41,614 nucleotides of DNA. It comes from an uncultured Clostridia bacterium (lineage in GTDB: Bacteria; Bacillota; Clostridia; TANB77; CAG-508). The translations under genes were made by a program, and so were the position numbers. Under the pieces are notes generated by a model. That model saw nothing but the letters and a program-made list of their open reading frames with translations. It ran no database searches and had not been told where the DNA came from. The stretch spans positions 1 through 41,614 of the forward strand of contig CANRGT010000014.1 in NCBI GenBank assembly GCA_947630185.1, in the 5' to 3' direction. Positions 14,989-25,200 of this stretch are shown here, in pieces (the stretch's first letter is position 1; each line of letters opens with the position of its first letter).

Positions 14989-17070
14989 ATGGAAAGTGAT
15001 GAATTTCAAAAAGAAAAACATAACTTAGAAGAGATACTAAAAAAATACAAAGATATTATGGAATATTATGATTTAAGATTAGATGCTATCCCAAGAATTT
15101 ATAAAGATAATCCCATAATGATGGAAAATTCCTTTAAAATGTACGTAGGAAAATTAAGAATAATGCAAAAGAATGTAAACAAACCATACTTTGCAAGGAT
15201 CGATTTTGCAAGAGATGGAGAGGAAAAAACTGAAAAATTGTATATTGGAAAAGTAGGAGTAATAGATGAAGAAAATAACAACATTACAATAGATTGGAGA
15301 GCTCCGATATCTTCAATGTACTATGATAGCAATTTAGGAAGAGCATCATATGAAGCTCCTGAGGGAGTATGTAAAGGAGAGTTATTACTAAAAAGACAAT
15401 ATGACATAGAAGATGGTATACTAAAAAGTTTTCAAGATGTTGATACTGTATCAAATGATGAATTGCTGAAACCATATTTAAATGCAAGTGCGGATAATAG
15501 ATTAAAAAATATAGTTTCTACAATACAGCAAGAGCAAAATGAAATTATAAGAGAGCCGATCAATAAAAATATAATTATACAAGGTGTTGCAGGAAGCGGA
15601 AAAACAACAGTTGCACTACATAGAATAGCATATCTGGTATATAATAATAGATATACTATAAAGCCAAATCAATACTTAGTTATAGGTCCTAATAAATTTT
15701 TTGTTAATTATATTTCTGGAGTATTACCAGATTTAGATGTTGAAAATGTAAAGCAATTAACATATGAAGAATTGTGTGCGGAATGTTTAAATGAAGATAT
15801 TAAGTTAATCGATGAAGATAAAAAGCTAATTACATCTATTTCAAACGAAAATTTATTAAATTATGAAAAATTTAAAGTTTCAATGAAATTTAAAGAAGCT
15901 ATAGATAAATTCATATTAGAATTAGACAAAAACATAATTCCAGAAAAAGATATAGAAATAAAAGATTATATAGTTATACCAGAGAAAATAATAAAGGACA
16001 TATATAATTCAATACAAAATTCAAATATATATGAAACAATAAAGAGCAAATTAGATAGAACTAATATAGAATTATATAAATACATAGAAGAAAATTATGA
16101 TGGCATAATGGAAAAAGAAGTAAAAAGTATATGTAAAACAAGCTTGAAAAAATATTTTGATAGATTAATTCCAAATGTGATAAATACATATATAAAATTT
16201 CTTACAAATTTAAAAAGATATATAAATTTTGAACAGTTTGAAACCATAGAACTAAAAGTGCAAAACAATATAAAAAACATAAAACAGAGAAAAGTAGAGT
16301 TTGAAGATTTAAGTGCTTTAATTTATTTAAAATGTAAACTACTAGGAATAGAAGAATATAGAGAATATAGGCAAGTTGCAATAGATGAAGCACAAGATTT
16401 CGGAGACTTTAATTTTTTTGCTCTAAAAACATTACTGAAAAATGCAACTTTTAGTATATTCGGCGATTTAGCACAATCAATTTATCAATATAGAGGAATA
16501 GATAATTGGAATGAAGTAAAAGATATAAGTTTTGATGATAAATGTGAAATTAAATATCTTTTGAAAAGCTACAGAACAACCACAGAAATAATGAATTCTG
16601 CAAATAATATAACTAATTACATAAATTTAAATACTGCTAAACCAGTAATAAGACATGGAAATTTAGTAAAATATATTAGCTATAATAATGAAGATGACCA
16701 AATTGGTAATATTGAAAATATATTAGAAAAATATAAAGAGAATGGCTATAAAACAATAGCTATAATATGCAAAGATGAAGCTGAAGCGATTAACATAAAT
16801 AAAAAATTGTATGATAAAAATATCGTAGTTAATAACATAACAAATTCAGATACTCAATATAATGGTGGAATATGTACAATAACTAGTTATCTAGCTAAGG
16901 GGTTAGAATTTGATGGTGTTGTTATAGCAAATGCTTCGGAAGAGAAGTATAATTCAAACAAAGACATAGATATGAAATTATTATATGTTGCTATGACAAG
17001 ACCTTTACATGAATTAAATGTACTATATAAAGACAATATTGTTAAACCATTAGAGGTTGAGGTAAAATGA
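14989..17070 (+). CDS. helD: HelD-like superfamily 1 helicase (RNA polymerase recycling ATPase)
   Basis: A 693-aa protein. It has an N-terminal coiled-coil (1-65, FQKEKHNLEEILKKYKDIM), a region with YIGKVGVIDEENNNITIDWRAP typical of HelD, Walker A GVAGSGKTTVAL (199-210), DEAQD near 466, the QSIYQYRG motif, and C-terminal motif V/VI (ITSYLAKGLEFDGVVIANA, then LYVAMTRPLHELNV). HelD proteins detach RNA polymerase from nucleic acid in Gram-positives; relatives protect against rifamycins in actinobacteria. It is shorter than B. subtilis HelD (about 770 aa). It has a long, possibly regulatory leader, and ends with no obvious terminator before the next promoter. Confidence 0.85.
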   Translation: MESDEFQKEKHNLEEILKKYKDIMEYYDLRLDAIPRIYKDNPIMMENSFKMYVGKLRIMQKNVNKPYFARIDFARDGEEKTEKLYIGKVGVIDEENNNITIDWRAPISSMYYDSNLGRASYEAPEGVCKGELLLKRQYDIEDGILKSFQDVDTVSNDELLKPYLNASADNRLKNIVSTIQQEQNEIIREPINKNIIIQGVAGSGKTTVALHRIAYLVYNNRYTIKPNQYLVIGPNKFFVNYISGVLPDLDVENVKQLTYEELCAECLNEDIKLIDEDKKLITSISNENLLNYEKFKVSMKFKEAIDKFILELDKNIIPEKDIEIKDYIVIPEKIIKDIYNSIQNSNIYETIKSKLDRTNIELYKYIEENYDGIMEKEVKSICKTSLKKYFDRLIPNVINTYIKFLTNLKRYINFEQFETIELKVQNNIKNIKQRKVEFEDLSALIYLKCKLLGIEEYREYRQVAIDEAQDFGDFNFFALKTLLKNATFSIFGDLAQSIYQYRGIDNWNEVKDISFDDKCEIKYLLKSYRTTTEIMNSANNITNYINLNTAKPVIRHGNLVKYISYNNEDDQIGNIENILEKYKENGYKTIAIICKDEAEAININKKLYDKNIVVNNITNSDTQYNGGICTITSYLAKGLEFDGVVIANASEEKYNSNKDIDMKLLYVAMTRPLHELNVLYKDNIVKPLEVEVK

Positions 17071-17232
17071 TATGTTAATTAATGTAAAATGGTAATTTTA
17101 TTTCAAAAGTTCATGCTTTTTATAAAAAAATGCATAAATTAATCCAAAAAAGAAATTTACATAAAACATACAAAAAACAGAAACCCTAAGAACAACTTAA
17201 CATAAACAATAACCTTAAAATTAGAAATAACG

Positions 17233-17261
17233 TTGAATAATTGAGAAAAATGTGGTATACT
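17233..17261 (+). promoter_or_regulatory. Promoter of the 67-aa membrane protein
   Basis: -35 TTGAAT (17233-17238), a 17-nt spacer, -10 TATACT (17256-17261). A small hairpin follows at the start of the transcript (TATAGAAGT / ACTTCTAT). Confidence 0.7.
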
Positions 17262-17304
17262 TATAGAAGTAGGATATAACTTCTATGTAGGAAAGGATGT
17301 AGGC

Positions 17305-17508
17305 ATGATGTGGGAGGCTATAGTAATAATTTTATTAGTTTGTTTGGTATTCTGGAAAATCATACGGGCGATATGTAAGCCGATTTTTGATTATGTTTAC
17401 GGGAGCCTAGTAAAACTTCTAACCGGAACAGGAATGTCTGAACAGGCTGCAAAAGCATTGATATCAGTAGTATTCATAGTACTTATACTGTGTATCATTT
17501 GCAATTAG
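17305..17508 (+). CDS. Small two-helix membrane protein of unknown function
   Basis: A 67-aa hydrophobic protein: one helix at residues 3-20 (WEAIVIILLVCLVFW), a loop KLLTGTGMSEQAAKA, and a second helix at 51-66 (ISVVFIVLILCIIC). It has a full unit of its own: promoter, GGAAAGGATG before two adjacent ATG codons, and a terminator. Codon use differs from the neighbours (CTG, ACC, TAC, GGG, GCG appear), hinting at foreign origin. It contains an in-frame CGG (17365-17367, residue 21, followed by G). If CGG provokes a +1 skip in this genome, this protein would be truncated at about 34 residues. It is the one clear exception to the CGG pattern. Confidence 0.6.
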   Translation: MMWEAIVIILLVCLVFWKIIRAICKPIFDYVYGSLVKLLTGTGMSEQAAKALISVVFIVLILCIICN

Positions 17509-17517
17509 CATATCCTT

Positions 17518-17548
17518 AAAGGAAAGCACTTAATAATGCTTTCCTTTT
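17518..17548 (+). terminator. Terminator of the 67-aa protein gene
   Basis: Stem GGAAAGCA / TGCTTTCC with a short AT loop, followed by TTTTT. Confidence 0.88.
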
Positions 17549-17555
17549 TCATTTG

Positions 17556-17589
17556 AAAAAAGGTACTCTATTATTAGAGTACCCTTTTA
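17556..17589 (-). terminator. Terminator of the HD-GYP regulator gene
   Basis: Stem GGTACTCTA / TAGAGTACC around a TTAT loop. On the minus strand it is followed by a run of Ts. It lies 17 nt after the regulator stop codon. Confidence 0.85.
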
Positions 17590-17605
17590 TTTATTACAAT
17601 AATAA

Positions 17606-18658
17606 TTATTTATACTTCTCTTGGATGCTTTGAATTTCATCATAATGGTTATTCAAAATATCTAAAAATACTTTTGCAAGTTCTGGGTCAAATTGTGTTC
17701 CAGAGCATCTTTCAAACTCAGCTTTTACAACATCTATAGGAAGGCTATCCCTATATGTTCTTTTAGATGTCATTGCATCAAAAGTGTCAGCAATAGCTGC
17801 AATACGAGCAAAATAAGGAATATCATTTCCTTTTAATTTACTAGGATAACCAGTTCCGTCAAATTTTTCATGGTGATGTTTAACTATAGGAATAATATCT
17901 TTAAATGCTTCTGCATTACATAAAATATGTGCACCAATTGATGGGTGATTTTTAATTTGAGAATATTCATCATCTGTTAGTTTAGATTCTTTTAATAAAA
18001 TACTATCTGGAATACCTATTTTTCCAATATCATGGAAAAGACCACCAACTTTTAAAGTTTTTAAATCATCTTCAGGAAGGCCTAAGTGTTTACCTAATAA
18101 AACTGAATATTCTGAAACTCTATCAGAATGACCTTTAGTATATGGATCTTTAGCTTCAACAGTATATCTTAAAGTTTCAATGCTATCTAAATAAGCTTTT
18201 TCTAATTTTTCCAATGTATCTGAAAGCTCATCATTTATTCTTTTAATTTCATTCATTTGGGCAATTGATTTTATACCAGATTCAATAAGTAATAATAATT
18301 GGTCGAACTTATCACTTTTTTCACAATAGCCTTGAATATCTAATTTTCTAATTGTTTCAAGTGGTGGAGCCAAATCTTTATGACCGGTTAATAGTAAAAT
18401 ATATAACTCTTTATTAAATTTTCTAATTTCTTCTACAACTTTATCTCCATGAATTGGCGTCATAATAAAGTCTAATATCATTAAATCAAAATGTTCATTT
18501 TTTACTTTTTCAATTGCTTCCATTGGGTCTGTTACACCTGTAAGGTCGTAGCCAGAACGCTTTAGAAAAACTGATAAAGAATCAACAATTCCTTCCTCAT
18601 CATCTACTGCAATGATTTTATAGCCTGTATTATTTGCTGATTGCATGTTTTTTCTCAT
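17606..18658 (-). CDS. Response regulator with HD-GYP domain (c-di-GMP phosphodiesterase type)
   Basis: A 350-aa protein. The receiver domain (12-130) has acidic residues D19/D20, phospho-acceptor D63 (LMILDFIM), T91 and K114 (GYCEKS). A coiled-coil signalling helix (135-165) follows, then HD-GYP (165-340) with GHSDR, HD at 209-210 (LFHDIGKIGIPD), HHHEKFDGTGYP at 261-272 and ADTFDAMTSKRTY. All residues for metal binding and catalysis seem present. The family cleaves cyclic di-GMP or relatives. The start has GGAG 9 nt upstream. It has its own promoter and terminator but lies in the same minus-strand block as the kinase 1.8 kb upstream, which has no other regulator next to it. Confidence 0.93.
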   Translation of the reverse strand: MRKNMQSANNTGYKIIAVDDEEGIVDSLSVFLKRSGYDLTGVTDPMEAIEKVKNEHFDLMILDFIMTPIHGDKVVEEIRKFNKELYILLLTGHKDLAPPLETIRKLDIQGYCEKSDKFDQLLLLIESGIKSIAQMNEIKRINDELSDTLEKLEKAYLDSIETLRYTVEAKDPYTKGHSDRVSEYSVLLGKHLGLPEDDLKTLKVGGLFHDIGKIGIPDSILLKESKLTDDEYSQIKNHPSIGAHILCNAEAFKDIIPIVKHHHEKFDGTGYPSKLKGNDIPYFARIAAIADTFDAMTSKRTYRDSLPIDVVKAEFERCSGTQFDPELAKVFLDILNNHYDEIQSIQEKYK

Positions 18659-18769
18659 AGGTCATGTCTCCTTTTCAAAAAAATATAAATCCTTTTAAAT
18701 TGTTTGCATACAGTAATTTATAAAAAATATACAAAGCAAATTATTTATTTTTTTCTTAAGTTCATTTGC

Positions 18770-18798
18770 ATTATAACATAAGTAGACAAAATATACAA
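18770..18798 (-). promoter_or_regulatory. Promoter of the HD-GYP regulator
   Basis: On the minus strand, -35 TTGTAT (18793-18798), a 17-nt spacer, -10 TATAAT (18770-18775). The leader is about 105 nt. Confidence 0.65.
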
Positions 18799-18839
18799 AT
18801 TTTTTCCAAATTTTTTTATTTTACACTTTAAATATAATC

Positions 18840-19934
18840 TCATAATACTTGTTTTAAAATCTTTATTAAGTTTTCATAATCTTTAGGAATTCTTATTCTT
18901 GCATATCTACTATCTAAATTTATAAAATTATCAGCATTTTCAGCAATTACTCCTTGTTTCAATAGTTCTTTTGTTAAATTTTCATACTTATTAGTTTTTA
19001 TAGTAAATATTGGTGTTTCGATGTTAGTATATAAATAGTTATCTTTATTTAATATCTCAAATACTTTTTGATTTGCCTGAATTACTTTATCTTTTAAGTT
19101 CTTCATTTCTTCATAATTTTGTAAAATGTTTATAAAAATATTGCAAGATAAATCTGAAAAAGGGAATGGTATTGTAATTATATCATATACTTTTATAAAA
19201 TTTTCATTGGATACTATATATCCAATTCTATGATTTGGCAATCCAAAAAATTTTGATGCACTTCGTAATACTGCAATATTATCATATTTATTTATTAATG
19301 TTATTGCAGAATTTTCTAAACTCATATAGTCTCCATATGCTTCGTCTATTATAACTGTTATATTGTATTTTTGGGCTTTAATTACGATTTTTTCAATATC
19401 ACTTATACTAATTATTTGACCTGTTGGATTGTTTGGATTATCTATATATATTACATTATATTTACTTTCTATTTTTTCTAAAAAATCACTTACTATAAAT
19501 TTATAGTTATTTTTCTCCTGCAGGCTGTAATATTCGTAAATTCCTTTTTTTAATACTACTTCTGAAATGAATCTTGGAAATTGTGGAGAACATCCTAATA
19601 CAAATGTATTTTCGTTAATTAAAAATTGACTAAGATTTCTTAATATTCCCATAATTCCTGCACCAAAAGATATATTTGTTTTGTTTAAATTACTGATGTT
19701 AGAATACTTTTTCCAGAAGTGAATCAGTTCTTCTTTTAATTTTTCATACGAATTTATGGGATATTCGTTAATGACACAATTTCCTCTTTCTACATATTTT
19801 TTTATAATATTTTCATTTAAAAATGGATTTGTTCCTAAAGAACAATCTATAAATTTGGATTTTGATTCTAATATTATACTTTCATTTTCCATATAATCTC
19901 TTACCCTAAATTGTTTATAAAAATTATCTATCAT
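18840..19934 (-). CDS. PLP-dependent class I/II aminotransferase (HisC/aromatic-type), Trp T-box controlled
   Basis: A 364-aa fold-type I aminotransferase of the histidinol-phosphate aminotransferase group. It has DNPNNPTG (165-172), DEAYGDY (197-203), the PLP lysine K228 in SASKFFGLPNHRIGY, and a C-terminal arginine in YARIRIP. There are no other his genes here. The leader is a T-box whose specifier codon reads UGG (Trp), so the enzyme likely acts in aromatic amino acid supply, for instance indolepyruvate to tryptophan; that is inference. The start has GTGAGGAAA upstream. Relatives in this group include CobD-like and aromatic transaminases, so the substrate is open. Confidence 0.85.
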   Translation of the reverse strand: MIDNFYKQFRVRDYMENESIILESKSKFIDCSLGTNPFLNENIIKKYVERGNCVINEYPINSYEKLKEELIHFWKKYSNISNLNKTNISFGAGIMGILRNLSQFLINENTFVLGCSPQFPRFISEVVLKKGIYEYYSLQEKNNYKFIVSDFLEKIESKYNVIYIDNPNNPTGQIISISDIEKIVIKAQKYNITVIIDEAYGDYMSLENSAITLINKYDNIAVLRSASKFFGLPNHRIGYIVSNENFIKVYDIITIPFPFSDLSCNIFINILQNYEEMKNLKDKVIQANQKVFEILNKDNYLYTNIETPIFTIKTNKYENLTKELLKQGVIAENADNFINLDSRYARIRIPKDYENLIKILKQVL

Positions 19935-20028
19935 ATTTTTTTCCTCACTTTTCTTATTAAATTTTATAATAAAAGTTTCACCAATATTTTTCCATTTTCT
20001 TTATATGTGTTTTTATTTTTTTATACAT

Positions 20029-20068
20029 AAAAAAAACTCCTATCCTCAAAAATTTAAGGACAAGAGTT
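20029..20068 (-). terminator. T-box controlled terminator
   Basis: On the minus strand AACTC-TTG-TCCT pairs with AGGA-TA-GGAGTT, followed by eight Ts. It overlaps and competes with the antiterminator. Confidence 0.85.
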
Positions 20069-20335
20069 AAAATACCCCTGCGGTACCACCTTAATTAGCT
20101 TAAAGCTCACTTGTTATTCATATACTATCATATATGCCCAATTTTTACGATTTGGGTTATCGTCAACGCCTACTCTTATTTTACATAATTTCTGGTTGCC
20201 CTCATCAGTCCATTCAGTAAAACTTCTTGCGTAGTATTTCCACCATCAACTACTCTCTATAGCATTTCATTAAACTTACTACTCTGAATCAACGGTTTAA
20301 TTATTTGATTTATACTATAATTATATGATTTAAAA
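20029..20335 (-). promoter_or_regulatory. T-box riboswitch, Trp-type specifier (UGG)
   Basis: Read on the minus strand: the AGAGAGTAGTTGATGGTGGAAAT part of stem I (split here: AGAGAG, GATGGTGGAAAT), then GAATGGACTGATGAGGGC with the specifier TGG at 20210-20212, then the antiterminator T-box AAGGTGGTACCGCAGGGG (core at 20080-20090) and a terminator hairpin ending at 20029. The GAA-UGG-AC context matches trpS-type T-boxes. Uncharged tRNA-Trp would pair with UGG and with the UGGU bulge (the last base is a wobble to the usual G discriminator of tRNA-Trp), favouring read-through into the aminotransferase gene 95 nt downstream. Confidence 0.88.
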
Positions 20336-20345
20336 TATATAATAT

Positions 20346-20374
20346 ATAATATCATTTTTTATTTATAACGTCAA
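20346..20374 (-). promoter_or_regulatory. Promoter of the T-box/aminotransferase unit
   Basis: On the minus strand, -35 TTGACG (20369-20374), a 17-nt spacer, -10 TATTAT (20346-20351), just before the T-box stem I. Confidence 0.7.
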
Positions 20375-20440
20375 TATTTTAATGGCTTATGTTTTGTTGT
20401 GTGAGTGTATTTTTGGTTTAAATATTTTTATAGAATTCTA

Positions 20441-22246
20441 TTAAACTGGTAAAGAAATATTAAATGTAGTTCCTTTTCCTTTTTCAGTTTCATATGTAAT
20501 ATTTCCATTAAAGTGAGCACGAATAGTAGAATATGACATAAATAAACCAAGTCCTGTGCCATTTTTTCCTTTTGTAGTAACCATTTCTTTAAATAGCTTT
20601 TCTTGTACACTTTCAGGAAGACCACCTGCATTATCTTTAATAGAAATAGTAATTTTCCTGTTTGTACCAGATAAAACCAAATCAATTTCTTCATTAGTTT
20701 TTCCGTTATATGCTTGAATAGCATTTGAAATCATATTGTTAATTACCTGTACTAAACTATTTATATTTCCTTTTAGTATAATGTTAGGGTCTGCTTCCAT
20801 TTTTACATTTAAAGTAATTAGAGCATTTTTTAATTCATGCTTCATTAAAATATCAACACGTTTTACTAGTTCATCTAAATTAAATGAAACTGCTTGTTCT
20901 TCGGATAAGGTAACTGCTTGACCTTTTACAGCAGTAATTACATCTGACATATATTCAGTATAATTTCTAATTTTTTCTACCCATTCTGTCATATCGCTTG
21001 CGATTGCATGGTGGTCATCTACAGTAACTTCTAGGTCTCCTATTGAAGCACGATATTCTTTTATTAAATCTGTTAAGCCCTCAGCAGCTCCTGAGATTGA
21101 CATAATAGGTGTTTTTAAGTTGTGTGCAATACCACCAATTAACTGTCCAAGTGATGCTAGACGCTCTCTTTCCATAAGCATATTTTGGTTTTCTCTAATT
21201 GTTTGCATATCTTTCATGTGCTGAGTGGTGTCTTTAAATAGGATTAGAGTTCCTAAAAATGTTTTATCGTTTTTAATATTATTAATTTCAATATTAAAAT
21301 ATTTTTGCTTATCTTTAACACTTTTTTCAAAATAGTAAGTTTTGTCAGTATCTTTAATAGAATCTATACACTTTTTTACATCTGATAAATTCATATTAAA
21401 ATAGTTTCCATCATTAATTAATTCATCTATATTTTTATTACGAATATTATTGGATTTAAAATTAAACATATCTAAAAATGTCTTATTAAAATCAATAATA
21501 ACATTTTCATCATTAATTACTAAATATCCATCTGACATTCTATCTACAATTCTTTGAAGCGCAATAGGAGTTATTTTCATAAAATCAAATTTAAAAATAG
21601 CGAAAGCAATTATCAAAACCATAAAGGTAAATGAAATAGGTGTAGAATATGTTGTCATATTAACTACTTGAAGAGTAGCCAATAAATTAATGCTAAGTGG
21701 TATTAATGTACTAATAATTATTAGTATAGATTGTTTAGAAAAAAATCCCGAATTTTTAATAGAATATTTTAATAAATAAATAAAACCAATAATAAATAAT
21801 GCATATGTATAAAGGCTATGGACCATAAAATAATCACCATAAACCATTTGGTCTACATGAGGAGAATATACTTTAAAAATTAAATGATGATATTCATTGG
21901 TAAATGAAATAATAGCAGTTATTATTGGTATAATTAATAAAAGAAAATGATACCATTTAATTTTTAATTTAGTCTTTGCAAATATAATACCTACTGCCAA
22001 AAATGCAATTGGTGAAAACCATACTCCAATTCCTGCAAATTTTTCAAAAAGAAATGGATCAATGTCTGTATTTTGAAATAATATTTGCAAAATTGAACCA
22101 AAAGTCCAAATAAACATAAAAATAAGTAGAGTTAAAAAAGCAGTTTTTAGTTGGCTTTTTTCCTTTCTTTTATAAAGCATATAAATCATTAAAATAATCA
22201 AAACGTCAGATACAATCATAGCACATAAAGAACCTAAATTTTCCAT
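20441..22246 (-). CDS. Sensor histidine kinase with 7TM N-terminus and PAS domain
   Basis: A 601-aa membrane kinase. Residues 1-225 contain about seven hydrophobic helices of the histidine kinase N-terminal 7TM type. A PAS domain (about 235-345, ISDGYLVINDENVIIDFNKT region) follows, then the H-box with His near residue 375 (GGIAHNLKTPIMSISG, the phospho-acceptor His followed by Asn rather than Glu) and an HATPase domain with NMISNAIQAY, DNAGGLPE and GTGLGLFM. I start it at 22246 because AAGGAGG lies 5-6 nt before that ATG; an upstream ATG at 22270 would overlap the NRPS stop. Only 10 bp separate it from the NRPS gene, so one transcript is likely. No regulator is adjacent; the HD-GYP regulator is the nearest candidate partner. 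Confidence 0.92.
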   Translation of the reverse strand: MENLGSLCAMIVSDVLIILMIYMLYKRKEKSQLKTAFLTLLIFMFIWTFGSILQILFQNTDIDPFLFEKFAGIGVWFSPIAFLAVGIIFAKTKLKIKWYHFLLLIIPIITAIISFTNEYHHLIFKVYSPHVDQMVYGDYFMVHSLYTYALFIIGFIYLLKYSIKNSGFFSKQSILIIISTLIPLSINLLATLQVVNMTTYSTPISFTFMVLIIAFAIFKFDFMKITPIALQRIVDRMSDGYLVINDENVIIDFNKTFLDMFNFKSNNIRNKNIDELINDGNYFNMNLSDVKKCIDSIKDTDKTYYFEKSVKDKQKYFNIEINNIKNDKTFLGTLILFKDTTQHMKDMQTIRENQNMLMERERLASLGQLIGGIAHNLKTPIMSISGAAEGLTDLIKEYRASIGDLEVTVDDHHAIASDMTEWVEKIRNYTEYMSDVITAVKGQAVTLSEEQAVSFNLDELVKRVDILMKHELKNALITLNVKMEADPNIILKGNINSLVQVINNMISNAIQAYNGKTNEEIDLVLSGTNRKITISIKDNAGGLPESVQEKLFKEMVTTKGKNGTGLGLFMSYSTIRAHFNGNITYETEKGKGTTFNISLPV

Positions 22247-22256
22247 AACATCCTCC

Positions 22257-25200
22257 TTATAATAGTTCAATTTCTTTAAAATATTTTATATATTTATTAA
22301 TATATTCTTTATCAATCTTAGGCCAATTAAAATTAAGCGATGATAAATAAGTCATTGTTAGATTAGATGTGATTTGAGTTTGATTAGTATAACTATTAGA
22401 AATATCAGTATTTAAATCGTTTATAATTCCGTATAAAATATCATTTTGAGATTTATCTTTTAATACTTTTTCAATTTCTTTATCAAAATCCTTGTTTGAT
22501 ACTATGTTAATTTGATATTTTGCATCATCAAGATAATTCAATAATTCTTCCATAGTAATAGTGTTATCATTGAATAAATGAAAAATACTGAAATCTTTTA
22601 ATTCATTTTCAATAATTAATATAATAGCTTTTGCACAAACGTCAACAGGAGTAAATTCTAACTTAATTTTAAGAATATTGTTAGGAATCATTTTTAATTT
22701 TACAAATGATTTAATTCTATTTACAAAAGAGTTTTCTTCTGAATTAATTTGGAATTTTCCATCTTCGTATCTATTAGTAATATTTCCTAAACGCAAAATT
22801 TGTGCATTTAACCCATTATTAATTTCTTGTAATATATATTCTTCCGCTTTAAATTTGCTTTTAACATAAACATTTTGTAATTTTTGACCAATGTCTAAAT
22901 CAGCTTCTGAAAATATAGTTGATATATCACTATTTCCACAAACACTTGTTGAAGAAATATGAATAAATCTTTTATTATACTCTTTACTAATTTTTACTAA
23001 GCTTTTTGTTAAGTCAACATTTATAATTTTGAAATTTTTTTCGTTTCCATAATGTTTTACTATTGCAGCAGCATTAACAATAGTAGAAATATTTTTTATT
23101 AAGTTTATAAATTCATCATGAGATAATCCAAAATCTTCTTCTAACACATTTCCGGTAATTACAAAAATTCTTTTTCCAATATATGAATCTAATGTGTTAC
23201 CAAAATAAAAATGTAATACATTAATAAAACGTTCATAAGCATTATTATTACCTTTGTTTCTAACTATACAATAAATTTTTCCAGTATCATTTTTAATAAA
23301 TTCATTTATAATATGACTTCCAACAAAACCATTTCCACCTAATAATAATATATTATTATTTTTATTGCAAGTAATATTTTTCTTTAACGTTTCCTCATTA
23401 TTTTTTTGTAAAATTGCCTTTATTTCTTCATTATTTGAAAGTTTAATTTCATTATTTGTAACTTCATGAGCTTTAGATAATTCCCTTATTGTAGTATATT
23501 TGAAAATATCTGAATATGGAATATTAATTTTATGTGCTAAAAGTTCAGTTTTAAACTTTATAGCAAGTAAAGAGTCTGCACCTGATTCAAATAAATCATC
23601 ATCAATTCCAATCGGTGTATTTAATAAATTAGACCATATATCACAGAATAATTTTTGAGTTTCATTTTGAGGTGCTACTTTTTCTACATTATCTTGCTTT
23701 AATGATATTTCCATATTTTCCAAAGCTTTTTTATCAATTTTTCCATTTGAAGAAAGTGGTAAAGCTTCTAAACTTAATATATATTTAGGTATCATATATG
23801 CAGGAAGTTTCTGTGCTAAGTAAGTTCTAATATCATTTGGATCTATTTTTGTATTTGAAGTATAATAGCAAACTATATATTTTGAATCTTTACTCTCATG
23901 GCAAACGACAGCCACATTATTAATGTTAGGAAATAAAGAGATTTGCTTTTCTATTTCAGAAAGTTCTATTCTTAATCCTCTGATTTTTACTTGATAATCT
24001 TTTCTTCCAATATATACAATTTCACCATTTTCGGTAAAGGCACCAATATCTCCGGTTTTATATAATTTTCCAGGACCGAATGGATTATCGATAAATGCGT
24101 TTTTAGTTAGATCTTCATTATTTATGTATCCTAAACTAACACCATCTCCACTAATACATATTTCACCGCTAAATCCTATAGGCCTTAAATTAGAATCTTT
24201 ATCACAAATGTATATTTGTGTATTATAAAAAGGTTTTCCTATAGTTATTTTATTACTATCTGTAACTACTTTATATGTAGAGCAAGAAGTACATTCAGAA
24301 GGACCATATTCATTACAAATAGTCGCATTAGTTAATTTTGCTAAATTTTCATATACAGAAGGTGTTAAGCTTTCTCCACCTAACTGAATACTTTTTAACA
24401 CGTTTAGGCAGTTAGGAGCTGAATCGATTAATAATTTAAGCTTAGATGGTGTGATTAACATATAATCTATTTTATACTTTGTAATTAATTCGCCAATATA
24501 AATAGGTATTTTACATTGTTCTTCATTAGCCAAAATAACTTTTTTACCACAAGTAAAAGGAATCCATATTTCTACAGCGAACATATCAAACGAAATTGAA
24601 CAAATACTTAAAAAAGTACTATAATTATCAATTTTCATATGGTTTTTGTATGATAAAATTAAATTTGCCATACCTAATTTTTTTACTATAACACCCTTAG
24701 GAAGTCCAGTTGAGCCTGAGGTATATACAATAGATAAAATATCTTCATTAGATATATAAATATTTAAGTTATTTTTACTATAATTATTTAAGTTTAATTC
24801 ATTTAAAAATAATTTATTAGTAAAATCAATTTTCTTTATAGTAGAATCAGTAATTAGTAAAGTTGCATTACTATTATCTAACATATATAAAATCCTATCA
24901 AAAGGAAGACTGCTATCAATTAAAAGATATGCAGCACCAGACTTTATAATAGCAAGCATACTAATTATAGTTTCAATTGAACGATTAAGCATGATACCTA
25001 CAATTTGGTTTCGTTTAATATTACAAGTATCAACTAAGTAGTGAGCTAATTGATTTGCTTTTTCATTTAGTTCTTTATAAGTAAGTGAAATATCCTCAAA
25101 TACAATAGCTATATCATTAGGATGAAGTTCTACTTGTTTTTCAAATAAATTTACTAAAGAAATATTTTTATTATATGGCATATATGTATTATTAAATTCA

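Noticed and set aside
20029..20335. The T-box as a leader of the kinase gene or as a His/Asn-type T-box
   Set aside because: It is on the minus strand downstream of the kinase stop, with its own promoter, and reads into the aminotransferase. The specifier context GAA-TGG-AC favours Trp.
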